This document shows positions 58,301 through 64,000 of a DNA stretch of 64,000 nt, piece after piece (within the stretch, counting starts at the first letter, position 1; each line of letters begins with the position of its first letter). The notes below the pieces were generated by a model. That model did not search any database and was not told the origin of the DNA. It was given only the letters and a program-made list of their open reading frames with translations. Location of the stretch: positions 14,756,001 through 14,820,000 of the forward strand of contig OX485809.1 in assembly GCA_950295325.1 (NCBI GenBank), in the 5' to 3' direction. The position numbers were made by a program, and so were the translations under genes. The stretch is from Polytrichum commune. Lineage: Eukaryota > Streptophyta > Polytrichopsida > Polytrichales > Polytrichaceae.

Positions 58301-60035
58301 TGCACAAAATTCATTTGGCCATGGCACTGGAGAACCCTTGCATTCTCATTGGTTGAGAGTGTCATGGGCCTCTGCTTTAGGTTTATTTGAGGATGGTTTT
58401 GAACCACATCCCATAACATCTTCAGTGGATGAAAAATCTACATGGGATCCCACATGGCAAGTGTAGATAATGTCGATCAGGATTATAGGGATTTTTTTGG
58501 GAAGTAAGTAGACCTACTTACTTTGATAGGCATGATGAAATTTGCAACAAGAATATGGGTTTACAACTAAGGGCTTGTGCCCATCCACAAGACTTTGGAG
58601 CTATACTCCATGGACTTCTCTATGGTCTCATCCACAAAGCAATGTACCATGGTCATTTAAGGGCCACGATCTAATGGCTTTGGTGTAAATATGACCTAAG
58701 GTATTCAATGAAGTTGGCACCAACAACAAGGCCAATTTGGTGCCATCAAGCCCACACAATTGCTTCCAATGCAACCATCTTGATGACCTTGTTGTGGGCA
58801 CTTTCAACTCCCCATTCAATTGATTTGGCCATTTGATTAGTTTGCGCATAGTCTCATCCAATTAGCAATTGCGAGTCACATGTATTGATTTCAAGTTTGA
58901 AAATTGGAGTTGTGATGCAGAGGTTTAGAAGGTGAAAGTGATTAGTCTTCTTTCTCCTTGTGAAGTAATCACATACGATAGTATATCCTCCCAATCAATA
59001 TATTCACCATTGAATCTACATTGATATGTGCAATTAGGTGACCTTCACGCATAGATTACCTCTTTACTCATACAAATTACCTTGGGTCAAATTCAGATTA
59101 TATAAAGTTATAACTTTGTTTATTCATCCGTATAGCCACCAGAATAAAACATAATGCTTGTTTTGTTATTGTCGTAAAAGATATTATGGAACATTGATAA
59201 ACGAGCGCAGGGTAATCTAATCGCACTTATCAGTGCACGAGGGTTCAAAGCAAGGCACATAATAAGATATTTCTTGATTCTTGTCATCAGTGTGTATGTT
59301 TGGCAATTTTTATTTGACGTTCAACTTCAAATCCAAAGTGTCACGAGATGTTTTTAAAAAATAAGAAATGAATGTCAATCGACATCTACATTTTATTTTT
59401 AAACGTCACCTCAATGGCACATGCTTAGTAGTACATGTCATTTCATATTGTAATATGTCAATTGACGTGTGTTTTTTTCCTTCACAAGTCACACTACATG
59501 TCAAAAATCTAAATTGTGCGTGTCAATTGACGTGCATTTTATTTTTGTGTGAGTTTTTGTGTGTCAAATATCAAAAACTTGCCAAGATTGTGTCAAAAGT
59601 ATACATTGCTTGTCATCTTTGAATGGAATTGGCAAAGAAGTGCATGCAACAAACATCAAATTCTTTATCACTAATACATAAAAAGATGTAACATTTGAAA
59701 ATGACTAATTCAAAGTTGAACGAAAACATATGATTTTGTTTAAGGTAAAACCAATACACACAAAATGATCGAAATTGACTTAAAAGTGATACAAGTGACA
59801 TATTGCTATAAAAGCATAGTGTTAGAACATTATGAACTTGCATCTTGGATATCCAACAGCTATCAACATCCACACAGTACCTCAAAAAACATACATTATG
59901 GATCTTCTAATAGGGCGGAAATAAAATAAAATATAGTGTCTATTTTTGTGTCAGATCAATGTGTGTGAAGGAGTACATTTTGACTTCTTTATTTACATCG
60001 AGTTTATTTTTGGATTCATAGGCAATGAATGGGGA
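58300..60035. other. Intergenic, no gene seen
   Basis: No coding signal. The motif GTCAATTGACGTG recurs at about 59457-59470 and 59521-59533 with a related GTCAATCGAC at 59373. Confidence 0.5.
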
Positions 60036-60077
60036 GAACGGACCACTAGTTACAGGTGAACCGGTTGAAGTTTCATG

Positions 60078-60585
60078 GCCACTTCACACACGAGCCAAGA
60101 GCCGTGACCATGAAATTGTGAGAGCCCAAAAGAAAGTGTCCAAAGGCCTGTCCCAAGACACCTCCATAATCATGTAGTGTGGTCACGGATCCTCAAGTGT
60201 AGTGTGAAGTCATATGAGACCGGGCCTTCATCAATTAAATGCAATTTCAATGAATTTCAATTCATGCAGGTCTTCATGTGTGATAAATTACAATAAATAA
60301 ACGGTTGTGAGCGTTTGGAGTGCCCTATCTCCCGGTTTTGTGTCAGGCCTACCTCCAAGAGGTGGTTTTTGAAAAAAAAATCCAAGTGACCATGAAACAT
60401 GATCCATTTGATGCCATGTAGGAATCCATGTAGACTTGTACATCTATCTTGCATTCACATCCTCCTTTGGTCCCTCAAGCTTAGTGTGAAGCGAACTTGG
60501 ACCGGCTCCGCCTTTTTCCACCAATGAGAGTGCTTGAAGTGTAATGGTCACGGGTTCAGTCTCATGTGTGAAGTGGCCCTTAGAA
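60078..60585. mobile_element. GGGCCACTTCACACACGAG-type MITE, copy 2 (inverted)
   Basis: Begins GGCCACTTCACACACGAGCCAAGAGC and ends CTCATGTGTGAAGTGGCC. It lies in the opposite orientation to copies 1 and 3; for example, it reads GAATCCATGTAGACTTG where they read the inverse. Confidence 0.85.
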
Positions 60586-60700
60586 ACTATAACATTATGC
60601 AGCTGAATAGGAGGGTATGTGGGATCGGGAATTTGTTACGTAGTACGGCAAGATCTACCATGTAGTACATTCTCTTAGCAAATTCAGGTTGATAAAGTCG

Positions 60701-60840
60701 GGTGAAGCATTGTCATTCATATTATTAGAATGGAACGGTTGGTAGCAGCCAAATGATGTTATGACACTAGGTGAAGAATTGTCATTGATACTATTAGAAT
60801 GGAATGGTTGATAGTAGCGGAATAATGTTATGACACTAGG
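60701..60840. repeat. 69-bp tandem duplication
   Basis: Units 60701-60769 and 60770-60838 share GGTGAAG.ATTGTCATT.AT, TATTAGAATGGAA.GGTTG and ATGTTATGACACTAG. Confidence 0.85.
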
Positions 60841-60939
60841 TTCTAACTGGTTATGCCCAAAATCCTCCCCGGTCAATGTTTGTAGGTGGTCGTTAGCACT
60901 GGCTAATATCACAAAAGTGCATGAAAACAATGCAATGGG

Positions 60940-61170
60940 CTAGGAATCAGGTATCGGGAAATTTTTGGGTATAGTTGGTCAAGATCCTAGTGATTCTAAA
61001 TCCAACTGGTTACATGTTGACAACTTCCGGTTTTGCTTTATTCATTTGAGACATATTCTATAGATTCCTCTAAAATGATCGGTAAATTTCATGAAGTCTT
61101 GAACTTCAACCGGTTATTTTCTCGAACTCAACCGGTTCGTCTGCAACTAACCGCCGGTTCTTCCCGGACA
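60940..61170. mobile_element. TGTCCGGGAAGA-family MITE, single unit, inverted
   Basis: Left end TCGGGAAATTTTTGGGTATAG, right end ACCGCCGGTTCTTCCCGGACA. The matched ends CTTCCCGGACA and TCGGGAA show that one arm is itself a unit with inverted termini. Confidence 0.75.
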
Positions 61171-61179
61171 TAGCTAGGG

Positions 61180-63250
61180 AGTGACATGTTGCCTCCAAAA
61201 CACACTAAGTGTAGGAAGATAAAGGTCTCTCATGCACTCAACCTAGTTAAGTCCTCATAAGGCCATAACTAGTTTTTTGCACATTTTTTATCCGTCCACA
61301 AATTTAGTTTCAAAGCCAAATAGTGATTTGTAAACATGAGGGGGTCGGTCTTGCAAGGCTTTGTCTTACGGTCAAAAATGAAATCATTCGTTATAATTTC
61401 TTTTTTTTTACCTATCAAAAACATGGGTGACATCTGGGTTTTTTTAACACATTTTTGGACATTTTGGAGGTATCTTCGCATTGAAGCATAGATGTGGAGT
61501 GGTCCAATTAGAAATACAATGGACTCAAGATTTTGGAAAAAATAACATTACTTGTTTCTAAGTATATACATATTCTTATCTACCGCTTGGATTGTAGTAC
61601 TTGGGGAATATGTCTTTTATGGCATAAAATTCTCAAAGCATACTATCTTTGACATGTGCCCAAAACAAGCCTATGGAACCATGCCAAATGAACTCCCAAA
61701 GAAAAATCTCTTTTTTGTAGATGGGCTAAACTCACATCCAAGGGTCTAGGAGGAAAAGTGTCACCTCAAAAATAATGAAACAATCATTGAGAAGTCAATA
61801 CCAATCAAAAGCAAGACTCGTTCACCTCCTAGATAATTCCATAGTTGGGATTTCATAGCCCTAATTTTGACGGCCAAAACACTCTCAAATGATATAAGAA
61901 TTCAATGTCAATGCCCTTAATACTACTATATGCAATCCATAAGGATGATATGAGAAAATTCATAAACTAACACCCACTACAACATCCCCAATTGAAAACG
62001 TGAGAATTGTTGTAAATTCTATTTTGCTCTACACATTGTCCTTTAGGGGTTGAGTTATGTCATCTTTGCACATAATTTTGAACCATATATTCACAGCGTG
62101 GGTTCACACAGTGGTGGATGAGTTGGTTCCTAAGCCTCAAAACTTTAAGAATTTAAATGGCTCTTCCCACATGTTATGAAGTTTATCCAAAGAAATTGCC
62201 ACATCATCAAAATTGGAGTGTTTTTTTTGTGCAATGTGTGCTCAAAATATGATAACCATTCTACGCTCAATACTCAACGTAATGGGGGGGGGGACATGTA
62301 TAACTTTTAAATGACCAATAGAATATTCACTCTCATAATCATCAAGATATTCATATGAGCTTCCAGAATTATGAGGAAAGTGGTTGTGCCCTTGATTTGG
62401 ATTGCAAGCCATTTCATATTAAAAGTTTGTTTCATATCCTAAGAGAAGTGGTTTGTCAAAACAAGTAACCATTTAACACCCATCTACCTTCACTCTACCT
62501 TACATAACCTTGCCCACATGGACTTATAGAGATATTAGCTAAAATAAATTACACTCAAAGGCCTGAAGGCAAGAAAAAGTCCTTGCAAAATACCCTCCTT
62601 TCATTGCTTACTTTTCATCAAAAATTGAAGTAAAATGAATTCCGTGTGGAATCCTATTATACCGTGGATGCATGGCATGAGATATATCTTTGACAACACT
62701 CTAGATAAATCTAGAGAACATCACATTATCACCTTATCGACAAATGACATCATAGTCATATGTAAATCTTACCTCGAATAAACACATTACATGCTCGTTC
62801 TTAGGTTTCATTACACTTGCAACAAGCATAGACCATGAACCATTTTGAATGAGAAAAGTGGCATCGATTGATATGCAAACCAAGGCCTGGGATTTTACCT
62901 AAGGTAGAGAGTGCTTAATCAACCCTTTGGTGCATTATTGGCTTAGCAAATGCACTTAGACATTGTAGAAACAATAATAAAATAAATTGTGCATCATATA
63001 AATATACTACAAATTGTTGAAATCACTTCGCCCTAGTTTCTTGGATCCATGTCTAGATCCACATCTTTCTCATTGCAAATGGCTCTTAAAATCGTATTGA
63101 CACTCACCCAAAATCAACCTAGCTTGTTTTCAGACCGTCCCCACCTTTTGCCCAAATTGTCTCCACACTAAAACCCAAAATTGCACCTTTTTATTTAACT
63201 AAAATAAAATAAAATAAATTATCTTCAATAGTTTTGTATATGGGATCTTC
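61180..63250. other. Intergenic, no gene seen
   Basis: AT-rich. The part 62240-62720 has scattered collinear similarity to 29640-30300 (old dispersed repeat). Nothing else recognised. Confidence 0.5.
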
Positions 63251-63263
63251 GTAACAAATATAA

Positions 63264-63765
63264 GGGTCACTTCACACACGGGACTGAGAGCCCGTGACCA
63301 TTTCACTTCAAGCTCTCTCATTGGTGGAAAAGGCAGAGCCGGTCTAAGTTCGCTTCACACTCCGCTTGAGGGACCAACGGTGTATGTGAATGAAGAATGG
63401 ATGTAAAGTCTACATGGATTCCTACATGGCATCGAATGGATCATGTTTCATGATCACTTGGATTATTTTCAAAAACCACCTCTTGGGGGTAGGCCTAACT
63501 CAAAACCAAGAGACCATGACACTCCGAACACTCACAAGTGTTGATTTATTCTATTTTATCATGTGTGAGGACCTGCATGAATCGAAATTCATTGAAATAG
63601 CATTTGAGTGAGGGCCCGGTCGCATTGGACTTCACACTACATTGGAGGATCTGTGACGACACTACGTGATTGTGGAGGCGTCTTGGGATGGCCTTTGGAC
63701 ACTTTCTTTTGGGTTCTCACAATTTCATGGTCACGGTTATGGCTCATGTGTGGAGTGGCCCTAAG
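63264..63765. mobile_element. GGGCCACTTCACACACGAG-type MITE, copy 3
   Basis: About 500 bp, same orientation and internal landmarks as copy 1. The flanks TAA|GGGTCACTTC and GGCCC|TAA give a direct TAA, as expected for PIF/Harbinger (Tourist) targets; copy 1 has TTA and TAA instead. Confidence 0.8.
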
Positions 63766-64000
63766 TAACCTACCCCGAGCTACATTCAAACACTTGTCCA
63801 AATACAATCCCACTTTTGCCCAAAATCAACACCATATTCTTTTGAAACCTCCTTGCTTTTCACCCAAATCTCCCCCCCCCCCTTTTTGTTATGCCTTAGA
63901 GACGTTTGGATAGTTTAAGGTGTGCTCCAGTTACATGATAAAGAGGCGTGCATAGGGAACACATTTTAGGAACTGGTTGGATTTACCACACTCTACTTTA

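Larger units (their letters stand above)
60036..60880. mobile_element. TGTCCGGGAAGA-family MITE split by other sequence
   Basis: The left part (GGACCACTAGTTACAGGTGAACCGGTTGAAG, 60038-60072) stops at a GGGCCACTTC-type MITE. The right end (CTAACTGGTTATGCCCAAAATCCTCCCCGG) appears at 60842-60879. The host copy seems to have been interrupted by the 60078-60585 insertion and an internal tandem repeat. Confidence 0.6.

Overview
The window looks like nuclear DNA of a land plant, possibly a seed-free one such as a moss or another bryophyte. The coding DNA is broken by many GT-AG introns. Recognisable families are plant ones: a 2-oxoglutarate/Fe(II) dioxygenase, S1-type secreted self-incompatibility homologues, and a DLNG-type FCP1-like HAD domain. 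The non-coding part is AT-rich and full of short inverted-repeat transposons. The large EF-hand/coiled-coil gene has a ciliary-protein flavour, which would suit a plant with motile sperm; that is inference only. No organelle, rRNA or tRNA gene was recognised.

Layout. About 0-7 kb (+): one long multi-exon gene I cannot name. It encodes an N-terminal module with a faint Rossmann-like signature, a very acidic disordered region, a VDAPT repeat, an FCP1-like HAD domain and two internally duplicated C-terminal modules. A palindromic CTCGATCGAG repeat occurs before it, in one of its introns and in its coding sequence. 8.8-12.2 kb: a cluster of three S1/SPH-type genes: a 3'-half pseudogene, an intact minus-strand copy made by the same tandem duplication, and a divergent plus-strand gene with one intron. 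13.3-27.3 kb (-): an approximately 17-exon gene for a protein of about 1,490 residues with one EF-hand. Its introns carry three SINE-like copies, a perfect-TSD foldback hAT-type element and tandem duplications; one exon has a +1 frame break. 30.8-34.1 kb (-): a complete five-exon dioxygenase gene of 349 codons.

From 35 kb to the end no credible host gene was found. This half is a transposon graveyard. It holds a hAT remnant with a transposase C-terminus (46.0-46.75 kb), a hAT-type element with perfect 8-bp TSD (52.4-53.3 kb), a LINE-like zinc-finger scrap (43.3 kb), and several MITE families, some nested. These families have TIRs of the kinds ACACTAAATA, TGTCCGGGAAGA and GGGCCACTTCACACACGAG. 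There is also a Stowaway-like terminus and a complex inverted repeat at 41.2-42.8 kb.

Exon limits were read by eye from splice consensus and codon phase. Phases agree across almost all introns of the three big genes, which is the main support for the models. Family names come from motif recognition, not from a database search.
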